Assembly: GCA_012719035.1 (NCBI GenBank)
Contig: JAAYBD010000016.1
Coordinates: forward strand, 33,793-97,792
Direction: 5' to 3'
DNA: 64,000 nucleotides
Origin: Clostridiales bacterium
Lineage (GTDB): Bacteria; Bacillota; Clostridia; Oscillospirales; Oscillospiraceae
Part shown: positions 29,056 through 38,539 of the stretch, one piece after another
How positions within the stretch are numbered: the stretch's first letter is position 1
Layout: the number at the start of each line of letters is the position of its first letter
The notes under the pieces: generated by a model
Seen by the model: the letters and a program-made list of their open reading frames with translations, nothing else
Told to the model about the DNA's origin: nothing
Database searches by the model: none
Position numbers and translations under genes: made by a program

Positions 29056-31587
29056 TTAATTCGAGTGCCTGCTTTTAAGCATTTTAATTAGCTTTACGAT
29101 TTCGTACCACAGAACTGATACGGCTGCGACACCAAGGCAGATAAAGAAGCGGTCTGCCGGTAAGGGGGCAAGCTTTAAAAATGTGCTGAGCGGAGTATAA
29201 AGTATGACGCACAGTCCTGCAAGGGTGATAAGGTTTATTGCCCACATTATCTTGTCTTTTGCAAGGCGTACGGCTGACTGGAACGCAAAGTCGTGGTCCG
29301 AACTGTTGACCTGCACCAGAAAAAGATTAGACAGCATGATTATTGAAAGACCCATGGTACGGGCTAAGGGTGCATTTTCAGGGTTTCCGTCGAGCGTGAG
29401 GAAATATGTGCCGAAAGAAGCGGCAAATATGAAAAGTCCCTGAAATATGCTCTTTGCAAGCGTTCCCGTATTTACGATATTTTCCTTTGGGTTTCGCGGC
29501 GGACGATCCATGATGTCGCTTTCGGCAGGCTGACGCTCAAGCACGAGCGAACAGGTGGGGTCAATGATAAGCTCAAGCAGGACGATGTGCAAAGGCAGAA
29601 GAAGCAGCGCAGAGGGGGCAATTCCAAGAAGCGGGGCAAGAAGCGATGCAAACGCAATGGGAATATGGATCGCAAACACATATCCAACGGCCTTGCGGAT
29701 ATTGTCATAAATCCGTCTGCCGTCCTTTACCGTATCTACAATAGTTGTAAAGTTGTCATCAAGAAGAATAAGGTCTGCCGCCTCGCGGGAAACCTCGCTG
29801 CCTCTCATTCCCATGGCTATGCCTATATCGGCATATTTCAGCGCGGGAGCATCGTTTACACCATCGCCTGTCATGGCAACTATTTCGCCGTTATCTTTGA
29901 ACGCCTTGACTATGCGCATTTTGTGCTCGGGAATAACGCGTGAAAATATGCTGGTGTTTTTGACCTTCTCACGAAGCTCAGTATCGCTCATTTCGTCCAA
30001 CATATCGCCCGTTATGATGTTTTCATAGTCCTTCATACCGATTTTTTTGGCAATAGATGAGGCTGTGATACCGTTGTCACCTGTTATCATAACGACGCGG
30101 ATGCCTGCTCTGCGGCATTGTTCGATGTCATTTTTTATGCCGGTTCTCGGAGGGTCGGCAAGACCGATAAGCCCAAGCAAAGTGAGGGAGCACTGGAGTA
30201 GGTCTTTGGGAATTTCAGCTTCCGTTCCTGGCTTCAAATAGGCAACGGCGATAACGCGAAGCCCTTCTTCAGACATTTCGAGGATTTTGCGTTCAGCCTT
30301 TTCCCTCTCCTCTTCCGAAATTTCGCATATGCTCAAAATCCGTTCCGGAGAACCTTTTGCCGCAATGATAATTTCCCCGTTTCTGCGCCAGACGTGTCCC
30401 ATCATTTTCAGCTCGTTTGTAAACGCGTACTCTGAAATAAGTTCTCCGCTGAAAAGATGCTCTTTAGTAAGTCCATGGTCGCTGCAATAATACAGCATAG
30501 CTTTTTCCATGGGGTCATAGGCATCCGTTTCACAGGCAAGACCCATCGTTTCGATAAGCTTGCGGTCATCGGCATTTACAGACCATTTGTCCTGAACGGT
30601 CATTTGGTTCATGGTTATAGTTCCGGTTTTATCAACACAGAGAACAGAAACAGCGCCGAGAGTCTCAACGGAGGGAAGGCTGCGGACGAGAGAGTCCTTT
30701 TTTGCGAGCCGCCATGCGCCCATAGACAGGAAAACAGTGAGGATTACGGGGAACTCCTCCGGTATCATAGCCATTGCGAGGGTGATACCGGAAAGAATGC
30801 TTTCAATCAGCCTGTCGCCGGTCGGATGATCGGGAATGTTCAGATATGTAAAAACACTGACGAGGGAAAACAGTACGGCGGCAATGCCAGCGCAGAGCTT
30901 TACAAGCTTTCCAGTCTGTTTCTGTAAAGGAGTGTCGTCACTTGGCGCCTCGGAAACATTGACTCCAATCTTGCCGTATTCCGTAGAAGCCCCGATTTTT
31001 TCAACTAAAACCGCTGCCATACCCTGAATCACGAGCGTTCCCGCATAACAGCGGTCGCGCTGCCAGTAGTCTGCGGATGGTTCCGTGTTCTCCGCACTGA
31101 ACTTCCACACCCCTTCAGCTTCACCTGTAAGGGAGGATTCATCCACACATAAATCGCTGCATCTGACGATAATACCATCAGCGGGGATTTTAACACCCTC
31201 ATAAATCATCATAAGGTCACCGGGGACAAGCTCGGAGCTTGGAATGACAGTTTCCATTCCGTCGCGTATGACTGAGACTTGAGGTGCGGATAGGTCCTTC
31301 AGCGCATTCAAGGTCTTGTCGGCTTTCCACTCCTGAATAATGTCGATGCAGATAATGCATACAACAAAAATGAGCATTATGGCACCGTCACGCGGGCTCC
31401 CAAGAATGAAATAAATAATTGAGGCAGCAATAAGCAGCAAAAACATCGGTTCGCAAATAATGTGAAAAGCTTTTAAAATGAAGCTTTGTTTTTTCTGCGG
31501 GATAAGCTCATTTTTGCCGTATATCTCCTGCAATTTGTGCGCCTCGGCGCTACTGAGTCCCGCTGTGATCTGCTTCATTTCTGTCAT
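29056..31587 (-). CDS. P2-like cation-transporting P-type ATPase under NiCo riboswitch control (probable Ni2+/Co2+ efflux)
   Basis: 843 aa. The N-terminal cation-ATPase domain and the actuator TGE loop (SSLTGEAEGV) precede the TM4 motif MIPEEFP. The phosphorylation site is DKTGTIT, the nucleotide-binding residue lies in KGSPE, and the hinge is GDGVNDAPAL. By homology it would be called a calcium pump: it lacks the CPx motif and N-terminal metal-binding domain of P1B heavy-metal pumps. The upstream NiCo riboswitch argues for Ni2+/Co2+ export instead. GGAGG precedes the chosen ATG; a longer frame runs back into the riboswitch. The C-terminus has four to six further membrane segments. Confidence 0.9.
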   Translation of the reverse strand: MTEMKQITAGLSSAEAHKLQEIYGKNELIPQKKQSFILKAFHIICEPMFLLLIAASIIYFILGSPRDGAIMLIFVVCIICIDIIQEWKADKTLNALKDLSAPQVSVIRDGMETVIPSSELVPGDLMMIYEGVKIPADGIIVRCSDLCVDESSLTGEAEGVWKFSAENTEPSADYWQRDRCYAGTLVIQGMAAVLVEKIGASTEYGKIGVNVSEAPSDDTPLQKQTGKLVKLCAGIAAVLFSLVSVFTYLNIPDHPTGDRLIESILSGITLAMAMIPEEFPVILTVFLSMGAWRLAKKDSLVRSLPSVETLGAVSVLCVDKTGTITMNQMTVQDKWSVNADDRKLIETMGLACETDAYDPMEKAMLYYCSDHGLTKEHLFSGELISEYAFTNELKMMGHVWRRNGEIIIAAKGSPERILSICEISEEEREKAERKILEMSEEGLRVIAVAYLKPGTEAEIPKDLLQCSLTLLGLIGLADPPRTGIKNDIEQCRRAGIRVVMITGDNGITASSIAKKIGMKDYENIITGDMLDEMSDTELREKVKNTSIFSRVIPEHKMRIVKAFKDNGEIVAMTGDGVNDAPALKYADIGIAMGMRGSEVSREAADLILLDDNFTTIVDTVKDGRRIYDNIRKAVGYVFAIHIPIAFASLLAPLLGIAPSALLLLPLHIVLLELIIDPTCSLVLERQPAESDIMDRPPRNPKENIVNTGTLAKSIFQGLFIFAASFGTYFLTLDGNPENAPLARTMGLSIIMLSNLFLVQVNSSDHDFAFQSAVRLAKDKIMWAINLITLAGLCVILYTPLSTFLKLAPLPADRFFICLGVAAVSVLWYEIVKLIKMLKSRHSN

Positions 31588-31660
31588 AACAGTTACCTCC
31601 GTTTTACCTTGCGGCATTCGTTTGATAGCTCCATGGCACTCCATCCAAGACCGATTAATC

Positions 31661-31795
31661 CGACTTGGTATGCAAAAGCACACCCGCGGAACATACTACT
31701 GTCCCGCAGATGTGCGCAAACACGATCTGCTGCCGTTGCTTTCCGGCCCGGCTCCATGAGCAAAATAGTTCATGGCCTGCTCAGTTTGTACTGTT
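31661..31795 (-). promoter_or_regulatory. NiCo riboswitch with terminator expression platform
   Basis: The aptamer (31790-31692) follows the NiCo (czcD) consensus in order: ACTGAGCAGGC, a hairpin closed by CATGAACTA/CTCATGG, GAGCCGGGC, GCAACGGCAGCAGAT and CACATCTGCGGGACAGT. The 3' aptamer strand CACATCTGCGGGACA can instead pair over 15 positions, with G-U pairs, with TGTTCCGCGGGTGTG (31693-31679), forming a terminator before CTTTTGC. Metal binding would block that pairing, so Ni2+ or Co2+ should switch the ATPase on. The U-tract is short. Confidence 0.93.
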
Positions 31796-31847
31796 TATCT
31801 TGCATTTCTATCCGAAATGTAATGCAGTGCAAAGAGATTGTTTTCTG

Positions 31848-31876
31848 ACATTAACATAATCATATGTTATTGTCAA
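31848..31876 (-). promoter_or_regulatory. promoter of the NiCo riboswitch-ATPase transcript
   Basis: TTGACA (31876-31871), a 17-bp spacer and TAATGT (31853-31848). The ~285 bases from here to the M23 gene are AT-rich, and I see no gene, RNA or clear repeat in them. Confidence 0.65.
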
Positions 31877-32161
31877 GGAAAAGTGCTAAAGTAAATTATA
31901 CGGATTCTGAGACTTTTTTACTGTTATTTTAATATAGGGTAAAAATACGGCAATATATTGCAAATTAAATATATATGAATAGTTAAAAAGCTGCCAGAAG
32001 TTTCATATCTATGACGCTCAGATCAATTTCAAAAACGCAGTGTAAGAATATAGAAGGCATATAGAAAAGGAAAGTTGAAATAATAAAGTAAAATTAGTTT
32101 TCGGCATTGCCGCTTGTTTTATTCAAAGGCGGCTTGTCTGTCAGATAGGGCGTGATGAATT

Positions 32162-33205
32162 TTGCCATATGGCATTAAGAGAATATTGATTTGTCTCTGC
32201 ACGATAATAAATATGGTATTAATATCCTATACAGAAATATCGTGTTCTTTTTTGGGCTGTACTGCTATGGCGGCCGACACCGATAAAGTGGAAAAAGATT
32301 TGATAAGGTGGGTAGATTTCAATGTACCGTGCGAGGCATTGAAGAAGGCAATCTCACTTGATATAATATCGCAGGATAAAGAGGTAAAGCTTAATTTTAT
32401 TGAGCTGCTTGCTTGCCTTGCTGCCCAAAACGGCAACAACTTTAAGACTTATAAAGATAAGCAGCTTGACGAAATTGCGGAAAAACTCAATTCAGGCAAA
32501 ACTATCGAAGAACTGACATCAAACATGAAGCACTATGACTATTATTATGAGGCATACAGGGCGGTTCTGTCCGGTTTTGTAGGAGATTATGAAATTGAGG
32601 TGCCCAATGAAGACGGAACGGGAAAGCGCTGGGAACAGCACTATGGCATCAAGGTGTTTTCTCCGATTGCGAAGAACTTCCCATACAACCATTATGATGA
32701 CTTTGGCAGCAAGCGTTCCTATGGATTTTCAAGACCTCATCTCGGCAACGATCTTTTGGGGCAGGTCGGAACTCCGATTGTTGCCGTCGAGGGCGGCGTC
32801 ATAGAGGCTATGGGCTGGAATCAATACGGCGGCTGGCGTATCGGTATCAGGTCATTTGATACAAAAAGATATTATTACTATGCCCACCTCAGAAAGAACT
32901 TCCCTTTTCGTAAGGATTTGTCGGTCGGTTCTGTTGTTAATTCGGGGGATGTTATAGGTTATTTGGGAAGATCGGGTTACAGCAGGGAAGAGAATGTGAA
33001 CAATATCGAGACATCCCATTTGCACTTTGGTATGCAGCTTGTTTTTGACGAGTCTCAGAAAGAGTGCGATAATGAGATATGGATAAATGTGTATGAAATT
33101 GTACGCTTGCTTGACAACAAAAGGTCAGAGGTCGTTAAAGATCCGGAGACAAAGGACTACAACCGGGTTTATGGCTTTCGCGATCTTTCCGGCTTCTCCG
33201 AATAA
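32162..33205 (+). CDS. secreted M23-family metalloendopeptidase (LytM-type)
   Basis: 347 aa. An N-terminal signal peptide (KR followed by a hydrophobic run to about residue 35, cut near AMA/ADT) directs it outside. The middle region is helical. The C-terminal LytM domain shows the zinc-binding RPHLGNDLLG (HxxxD) and SHLHFG (HxH), with GGVIEAMGWNQYGGWRI and GYLGRSG of the fold. Such enzymes cut peptidoglycan cross-bridges or act in sporulation. The TTG start follows an in-frame stop by two codons and lacks a good ribosome site, so a start further in is possible. It is monocistronic. Confidence 0.88.
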   Translation: MPYGIKRILICLCTIINMVLISYTEISCSFLGCTAMAADTDKVEKDLIRWVDFNVPCEALKKAISLDIISQDKEVKLNFIELLACLAAQNGNNFKTYKDKQLDEIAEKLNSGKTIEELTSNMKHYDYYYEAYRAVLSGFVGDYEIEVPNEDGTGKRWEQHYGIKVFSPIAKNFPYNHYDDFGSKRSYGFSRPHLGNDLLGQVGTPIVAVEGGVIEAMGWNQYGGWRIGIRSFDTKRYYYYAHLRKNFPFRKDLSVGSVVNSGDVIGYLGRSGYSREENVNNIETSHLHFGMQLVFDESQKECDNEIWINVYEIVRLLDNKRSEVVKDPETKDYNRVYGFRDLSGFSE

Positions 33206-33213
33206 AGAGAATA

Positions 33214-33257
33214 AAAAAACGCAGATTATTGGCAACCCAATAATCTGCGTTTTTTTA
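33214..33257. terminator. terminator after the M23 gene
   Basis: A perfect stem AAAAAACGCAGATTATTGG/CCAATAATCTGCGTTTTTT with a 4-nt loop; T-tracts on both strands. The 250 bases that follow hold no recognisable feature before the next gene. Confidence 0.92.
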
Positions 33258-33511
33258 CTTTGAAACTCAAATGGTTTAATTGAGTCAAAATATATTCAGC
33301 ATCGCCCCGCAATGCCGTAAAACCGTAACTTGAGCAGAGAACGGTCAAATTTAAGCATTCGGATTATTCAAGCGGCAGCACTGATACTCCCACTGTTCAA
33401 GTGCAAAAAAATATGCTATCATTATGTTGTCACCTATACCGATTTTTGCGCTGAGCCCGGTACAAAACGGTAATAAAGTTTTAAAATATAGATAATAATG
33501 AGGGACGTAAA

Positions 33512-34402
33512 GTGGAGCAATTTAAAAAAGTTACTATAGAAGACAAAGATATATTGATGAAATATTTAAGTTATAATAAACCATGGGCATGTGATTACAG
33601 TGTGGGGAATCTAATTCTGTGGGCAGACGTCTTTAATACCCAGTTCGCGCTTGCAGAGGACATGCTCTTCATAAAATTTATGAAGGATAGGGAACTCTAT
33701 TTCGCGTATCCGATGGGGAATGGTGATTTGAAAAGGGCTTTTGAATGGCTTTTTGCCTATTGTGAAGAAAATAATATTGAATTTAAGATGAATAATGTCG
33801 AGCCTGAGATGTTTAAAGAAGTCGAAAAAATATATCCCGATGAATTTGAAATCACTTATGTAAGGGACAATGCGGATTATATATATAGTACAGAAGACTT
33901 GAAAAACCTCTCAGGCAAAAAGTATCATGGAAAGAAAAATCATGTTAACAAGTTCCAAAAGACGTATCCCGACTGGGTCTATGAGAGCATTACAGATAAA
34001 AATATAGACGAATGCATCGAGATGGTCAAAGAATGGTGTGCAGAAAACAAATGCTGCGAGGACAGATCAAAAGCAGATGAAATCTGTGTTCTCATAAAGG
34101 GTCTCAGAAACAGAACGGAACTCAAGCTAATCGGCGGTATTATAAGAACAGCGGGAAAAATAGTGGCGCTGACACTTGGCGAAAAGGCAAATAACGACAT
34201 GTTTATCATTCATTTTGAAAAAGCATTTAAAGGCATACAGGGCGCCTATCCGATGATCGGACAGCAGTTTATCATACACGAGCTTTCAGATTACGCTTAT
34301 GTCAATCGCGAAGAAGATATGGGGGTAGAAGGATTGAGAAAATCAAAAGAATCATACTATCCTGTGTTCATGGCGGAGAAAGGTATCCTTACTAAAAAGT
34401 AG
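33512..34402 (+). CDS. DUF2156 (phosphatidylglycerol lysyltransferase C-terminal-like) protein
   Basis: 296 aa. It resembles the soluble acyltransferase half of MprF (tandem GNAT fold) without the flippase membrane domain. Visible family features are YSVGNLILWADVF near the N-terminus, GKKYHGKKNHVNKF in the middle and YPMIGQQF...YVNREEDMG near the C-terminus. MprF-type enzymes move aminoacyl groups from tRNA to a lipid or small acceptor; the acceptor here is unknown. The GTG start follows GAGGG. It is followed 22 bases later by a GNAT acetyltransferase gene, a pairing that suggests a shared job. Confidence 0.88.
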   Translation: MEQFKKVTIEDKDILMKYLSYNKPWACDYSVGNLILWADVFNTQFALAEDMLFIKFMKDRELYFAYPMGNGDLKRAFEWLFAYCEENNIEFKMNNVEPEMFKEVEKIYPDEFEITYVRDNADYIYSTEDLKNLSGKKYHGKKNHVNKFQKTYPDWVYESITDKNIDECIEMVKEWCAENKCCEDRSKADEICVLIKGLRNRTELKLIGGIIRTAGKIVALTLGEKANNDMFIIHFEKAFKGIQGAYPMIGQQFIIHELSDYAYVNREEDMGVEGLRKSKESYYPVFMAEKGILTKK

Positions 34403-34424
34403 GCTTTAGTGGGAGGAAAAACAA

Positions 34425-35288
34425 ATGATATCATACGGTAAGCCTGAATATATAGAGGATTTAAAAATGCTGTGGCGCAAAACATTTTGTGACAGCAAAA
34501 CATATGTGGATCTATTCTTTGAAAAGATTTACCTTGCCGAAAACACCTTAGTATTTGTCGAAAATGACCGTGTAGTGTCTGCTCTTTATATGATTCCCTA
34601 CAAGTTGTTAAAGGACGGAAGAGAAAATAGTATCGCCTATCTTTATGCATTAGCCACAGATCCCGAATTCAGAGGCAGAAAAATAATGTCCATGCTCATA
34701 ACAAAATCACTTGATATCTGCAAGGAGAGAAATTATGCGCTTTCCGTGCTGATTCCGGCGGAAGATTCACTGCTTGGATTTTATCGAAACTTCGGATATG
34801 AAGAGTGTTTTGAACAGGTTAAAATCACAAAGACATTGGCGGAAGTAAGGGAAGAAGCAAAAAACCAGATTCCCGCAGATCATATCAAGGCAGATGCAGG
34901 GCAGATATGGAATGCATATTCCCGCAGCAGATTTTTTGATTCGGAATGCGTCATACTTTCTGAGGAGCAGAATGAGTTTTACATTGAGGTGCTGGAAAAA
35001 GAGGGCGGAGAAGCCTGGCTTTTAAAAACAGGGGGAAAAGAATACTATGCCCTTTTAAACAGAGTAAAGGACAATATTTCAGTTTATGAAACGGATTTGG
35101 ATTCCGCCGGGCTTAAACCGTTTTATGCCGCTCTTTTAAAAGAATTTGACTTTAAAACGCTTACCTTTTATCAGCCGTTGTGCTTCAATGAAGAAGAAAC
35201 GGGGGCTTTCAAAAGACACTTTGCAATGTCGAAAAATTTAGCGGAAATCGACTTGAATAAACCATTTCTAAACAGAGTGCTCGTCTGA
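34425..35288 (+). CDS. GNAT-family N-acetyltransferase (Eis-like)
   Basis: 287 aa. The N-terminal GNAT domain contains the acetyl-CoA loop LATDPEFRGRKIMSMLITKSL. The remaining ~150 residues look like the second GNAT-like and sterol-carrier regions of Eis-type enzymes, though the protein is shorter than Eis. GGGAGG precedes the ATG. It is in an operon with the DUF2156 gene and ends in a strong shared terminator. The substrate is unknown. Confidence 0.82.
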   Translation: MISYGKPEYIEDLKMLWRKTFCDSKTYVDLFFEKIYLAENTLVFVENDRVVSALYMIPYKLLKDGRENSIAYLYALATDPEFRGRKIMSMLITKSLDICKERNYALSVLIPAEDSLLGFYRNFGYEECFEQVKITKTLAEVREEAKNQIPADHIKADAGQIWNAYSRSRFFDSECVILSEEQNEFYIEVLEKEGGEAWLLKTGGKEYYALLNRVKDNISVYETDLDSAGLKPFYAALLKEFDFKTLTFYQPLCFNEEETGAFKRHFAMSKNLAEIDLNKPFLNRVLV

Positions 35289-35337
35289 CTGACGGCACAC
35301 AGCGTACAGCTGCAGAAAAGTAAAATTTAAAAAACAT

Positions 35338-35364
35338 CGCCCCCTCGTTTTGAGGGGGCGTTTT
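35338..35364. terminator. bidirectional terminator (GNAT / cupin)
   Basis: A perfect 9-bp GC stem CGCCCCCTC/GAGGGGGCG is followed by TTTT on the plus strand and GATGTTTTTT on the minus strand. Confidence 0.9.
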
Positions 35365-35375
35365 GCGCTCAAATC

Positions 35376-35876
35376 TCAATAACTATGCTCAGCGGCTTCC
35401 GCGTCCGCTTTTGTTCTATGAACTGTGCCTTTTGGGTGTTCAGGGGGTGCATAAATCGAATATAATTTCAGCGGTCTATTGCCCGTATTGATTATATTGT
35501 GCCATGTTCCCGCTGGTATAATGACAGCATAGTCTTCGGAGACTCTCCTTTGGAAAGTTAAATTATCTTTCCTGCTGCACATCTGTACAAGCCCCTGCCC
35601 TTGTTCTATACGTATAAATTGGTCAAGGTGGGGGTGGTTCTCCAAGCCTATATCTTCTCCGGGTCTTATGCTCATCAAGGTGAGCTGCAAATGGCGGCCC
35701 GTCCATAATGCTGTACGAAATGTGCGGTTTTGTTTTGTAGCATCTTCAATATCTATGACAAACGGTTCCGGTCCATAATCCTTTAAAATGATATTGTCTG
35801 TATGGTTATCATTAAAGCAAGGATATGCTCTGTTCACTTTCTTATCAACCCCTTTTTCATGCCTATATGGCATCAT
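35376..35876 (-). CDS. cupin-domain protein
   Basis: 166 aa, one double-stranded beta-helix. Cupin motif 1 is RPGEDIGLENHPHLDQFIRIEQG and motif 2 is AVIIPAGTWHNIINTG, so metal-binding His and Glu residues are present. Members with this arrangement are mostly small sugar- or metabolite-binding proteins without assigned function. The first ATG pair lacks a ribosome site. A GTG 14 codons in (VNRAYPCFNDN) is preceded by AAGGGG and is a credible alternative start. Monocistronic. Confidence 0.82.
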   Translation of the reverse strand: MMPYRHEKGVDKKVNRAYPCFNDNHTDNIILKDYGPEPFVIDIEDATKQNRTFRTALWTGRHLQLTLMSIRPGEDIGLENHPHLDQFIRIEQGQGLVQMCSRKDNLTFQRRVSEDYAVIIPAGTWHNIINTGNRPLKLYSIYAPPEHPKGTVHRTKADAEAAEHSY

Positions 35877-35958
35877 ATGAGCGTTGATTTGAAGTTGTGC
35901 CCCCTAAATCGTACTTTTTACGGTTCTTGTTGTTTGACACAGTGTAAGCTGCTTTCTG

Positions 35959-36735
35959 TCATGATCTGGTGACTGCCTCTTTCATTTGGCGTATATATTC
36001 GCAGACCGGTTTCACACAGGCTTTGCCATGCTGTTCCACTATGCGGACAATGGCGGAGCCGACTATGACGCCGTCTGCGAGATCCGCCATATTTTTTGCC
36101 TGCTCCGGCGCCGAAATACCAAAGCCAACGGCAACAGGGACATCGGTGACGGATTTCACCGTATTCACCATTGCACCTATGTCTTCTGTGATTTCGCTTC
36201 TCACACCGGTAACGCCCATTGAGGAAACACAGTAGACAAAACCCTCGGATTCCTTGGCTATTACGGCGATGCGTTTTTGGGAGGTAGGTGCGACCATGGA
36301 TATTATCTCAACGCCGTATTTTTTGCATACTGATTTCAGCTCCTCTTTTTCTTCAAAGGGCATATCGGGCACGATAAGACCGGAGATGCCGCATTTCTTG
36401 CAGCGGGACATGAATTTTTCCTTGCCATAGCTCATAATGGGGTTGAGATAGGTGAGAAATACCAGCGGAACATTTACCCTTGGGCTGACGCGCTCCAGCA
36501 TCTCAAATACCCTGTCTGTTGTACAGCCCGATTTAAGCGCCCGCTCGTTGGCATCCTGAATGACGATGCCCTCGGCAACGGGGTCTGAAAAAGGCAGTCC
36601 GATTTCGATGAGGTCTGCCCCCGCCTGAGCCATTGCCGGTATAAGCTGCTCAGTGAGCTCAAGAGAAGGGTCGCCCGCGGTAATAAAAGCAATAAAGGCT
36701 TTGCCGTGAGAAAAAGCTTCAGCGATTTTAATCAT
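35959..36735 (-). CDS. trpA: tryptophan synthase alpha subunit
   Basis: 258 aa. It cleaves indole-3-glycerol phosphate and passes indole to Trp[18 protein letters not shown] carries the catalytic Glu, [11 protein letters not shown] the Asp, and the C-terminal [25 protein letters not shown] is the phosphate-binding region. GGGAGGG lies before the ATG at 36735, which overlaps the end of trpFB by 8 bases. The longer frame 24 codons upstream lies inside trpFB. It is the last gene of the trp operon; no clear terminator follows. Confidence 0.96.
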   Translation of the reverse strand: MIKIAEAFSHGKAFIAFITAGDPSLELTEQLIPAMAQAGADLIEIGLPFSDPVAEGIVIQDANERALKSGCTTDRVFEMLERVSPRVNVPLVFLTYLNPIMSYGKEKFMSRCKKCGISGLIVPDMPFEEKEELKSVCKKYGVEIISMVAPTSQKRIAVIAKESEGFVYCVSSMGVTGVRSEITEDIGAMVNTVKSVTDVPVAVGFGISAPEQAKNMADLADGVIVGSAIVRIVEQHGKACVKPVCEYIRQMKEAVTRS

Positions 36736-38536
36736 GGATATCCCTCCCTCTGTATCTTGCGATGGCAGCCGCGTCCTTATCTCCGCGTCCAGAGACAGTG
36801 ACGACAATGACTTGATTTCTGCTCATCAAAGGTGCAAGCTTGCGGGCATATGCAACGGCATGGGCGGATTCGATGGCGGGAATGATTCCCTCGGTGCGTG
36901 AGAGGTATTCAAAGGCAGAAACGGCTTCATCGTCCGTAACCGGCACATAGCGCGCTCGCCCTACGGCATTTAGGTATGCGTGCTCAGGTCCTATGCCGGG
37001 ATAATCAAGACCGGCGGAAATGGAATATACAGGGGCGATCTGCCCGTATTCATCCTGACAGAAAAGCGACTTCATGCCGTGGAAGACGCCGATTTTGCCG
37101 GTGGCGACAGTGGCAGCGTTTCTTGGAGTCTCGATGCCCAGACCCGCTGCCTCGCAGCCGATGAGCTGCACATCCTCATCCTCAAGGAACTCATAAAAGC
37201 TGCCAATGGCGTTGGAACCTCCGCCGACACAGGCGATGACGGCGTCCGGAAGTTTTCCTTCCATTTCAAAAAGCTGCTCTTTTATCTCTTTGCCGATGAT
37301 TTTTTGAAAATCTCTTATAATAGTGGGGAAGGGATGCGGACCCATTACCGAACCCAAAACATAATGCGTGTCATCTACTCGTTTTGTCCACTCGCGCATA
37401 GTTTCGCTAACGGCATCCTTTAAAGTCATGGTTCCGCTCGTGACGGGATGTACCTTTGCTCCGAGAAGCTCCATGCGGTAGACATTAAGTGCCTGACGTT
37501 CAGTGTCCTCTTTGCCCATGTAAATTTCGCACTCCATGCCCATTAGGGCGGCGGCAGTAGCGGTGGCAACGCCGTGCTGTCCTGCGCCTGTTTCGGCTAT
37601 GACCCGGGTTTTGCCCATTTTTTTCGCCAAAAGCACCTGCCCCAGCACATTGTTGATTTTATGGGAGCCGGTGTGATTCAAATCCTCGCGCTTGAGATAG
37701 ATTTTAGCGCCGCCCAAATCTTTAGTCATTTTTTCCGCATAGTAAAGCAGGGAGGGGCGCCCCGCGTATTTTGTCAGCAGTTCTGTCAGTTCGCTTTGAA
37801 AGTCGGGGTCGTTTTTGTACAGGCCGTAAGCCGTTTCAAGCTCACTTACGGCATTCATCAGAGTCTCCGGGATATACTGCCCCCCATAGGGGCCGAAGCG
37901 TCCGCTCGAGAGCCCTTTATCCCTATAATTGCGCACAAAGTCAATTATAGTCCGCATTTTTTCGGGGTCTTTCACCCCGTCTGTCTCCGCACCGCCGGAG
38001 ATGTCCACAGCCGCGGGATGGCAGGCATCGATAGCAGAGACAATGTTCCAAACGTTCAGACCGCCTGCAAGAAAAAACGGATGCTTCAGTCTTGGGATAA
38101 TGTCATAGTCAAAGGGAACACCCGTACCGCCGTACTGTTTGGCATCATAAGTATCCAGAAGCAGTATATCGCAGGGCAGGCTGTCAGCTGAAATTAGCTG
38201 TTCGGCTGATTGAACGCGAACAGCGCGTATGACAGGATTAGGCACTGAGTTTTTCAACTCCGTTAGATAAGCCTCGTCCTCATCGCCGTGAAGCTGGACG
38301 ATGTCAATTGTTTTATTACGGCAAAGTTCCAGCACCTGAGAAAGAGGTGCATTTACGAACACGCCGACCGCCTGAATGGAGGGGTCAAGCGCGGCTTTCA
38401 GCCTTGCCGCCTGCGCTTTTGTTAGGCAGCGCTTGCTTTCTTCCGCAAAGACGAAGCCGACATAGTCCGGCTTATACAGGTTCGCCGCCTCGATATCCTC
38501 CATACGGCATAAACCGCATATTTTAATTTTAGTCAT
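36728..38536 (-). CDS. trpFB: TrpF-TrpB fusion: phosphoribosylanthranilate isomerase / tryptophan synthase beta subunit
   Basis: 602 aa in one frame. Residues 1 to about 205 are TrpF: KICGL holds the catalytic Cys and LLLDTYD the Asp, with GGTGVPFDY and FLAGGL of the phosphate site. From about 212, [16 protein letters not shown] begins a complete TrpB, with the PLP lysine in [10 protein letters not shown] and [10 protein letters not shown] later. There is no in-frame start codon or usable ribosome site at the junction ([14 protein letters not shown]), so a separate trpB start is unlikely. AGGAGG precedes the ATG. It is downstream of aroF and overlaps trpA. Confidence 0.95.
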   Translation of the reverse strand: MTKIKICGLCRMEDIEAANLYKPDYVGFVFAEESKRCLTKAQAARLKAALDPSIQAVGVFVNAPLSQVLELCRNKTIDIVQLHGDEDEAYLTELKNSVPNPVIRAVRVQSAEQLISADSLPCDILLLDTYDAKQYGGTGVPFDYDIIPRLKHPFFLAGGLNVWNIVSAIDACHPAAVDISGGAETDGVKDPEKMRTIIDFVRNYRDKGLSSGRFGPYGGQYIPETLMNAVSELETAYGLYKNDPDFQSELTELLTKYAGRPSLLYYAEKMTKDLGGAKIYLKREDLNHTGSHKINNVLGQVLLAKKMGKTRVIAETGAGQHGVATATAAALMGMECEIYMGKEDTERQALNVYRMELLGAKVHPVTSGTMTLKDAVSETMREWTKRVDDTHYVLGSVMGPHPFPTIIRDFQKIIGKEIKEQLFEMEGKLPDAVIACVGGGSNAIGSFYEFLEDEDVQLIGCEAAGLGIETPRNAATVATGKIGVFHGMKSLFCQDEYGQIAPVYSISAGLDYPGIGPEHAYLNAVGRARYVPVTDDEAVSAFEYLSRTEGIIPAIESAHAVAYARKLAPLMSRNQVIVVTVSGRGDKDAAAIARYRGRDIHD

Positions 38537-38539
38537 CCT

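Noticed and set aside
31692..31790. Resemblance of GGGCCGGAAAGCAACGGCAG to the apical loop of SRP RNA
   Set aside because: The order of the surrounding conserved blocks and the metal-ATPase gene downstream fit a NiCo riboswitch far better. The SRP GGAAG/AGCAG arrangement is not exact.
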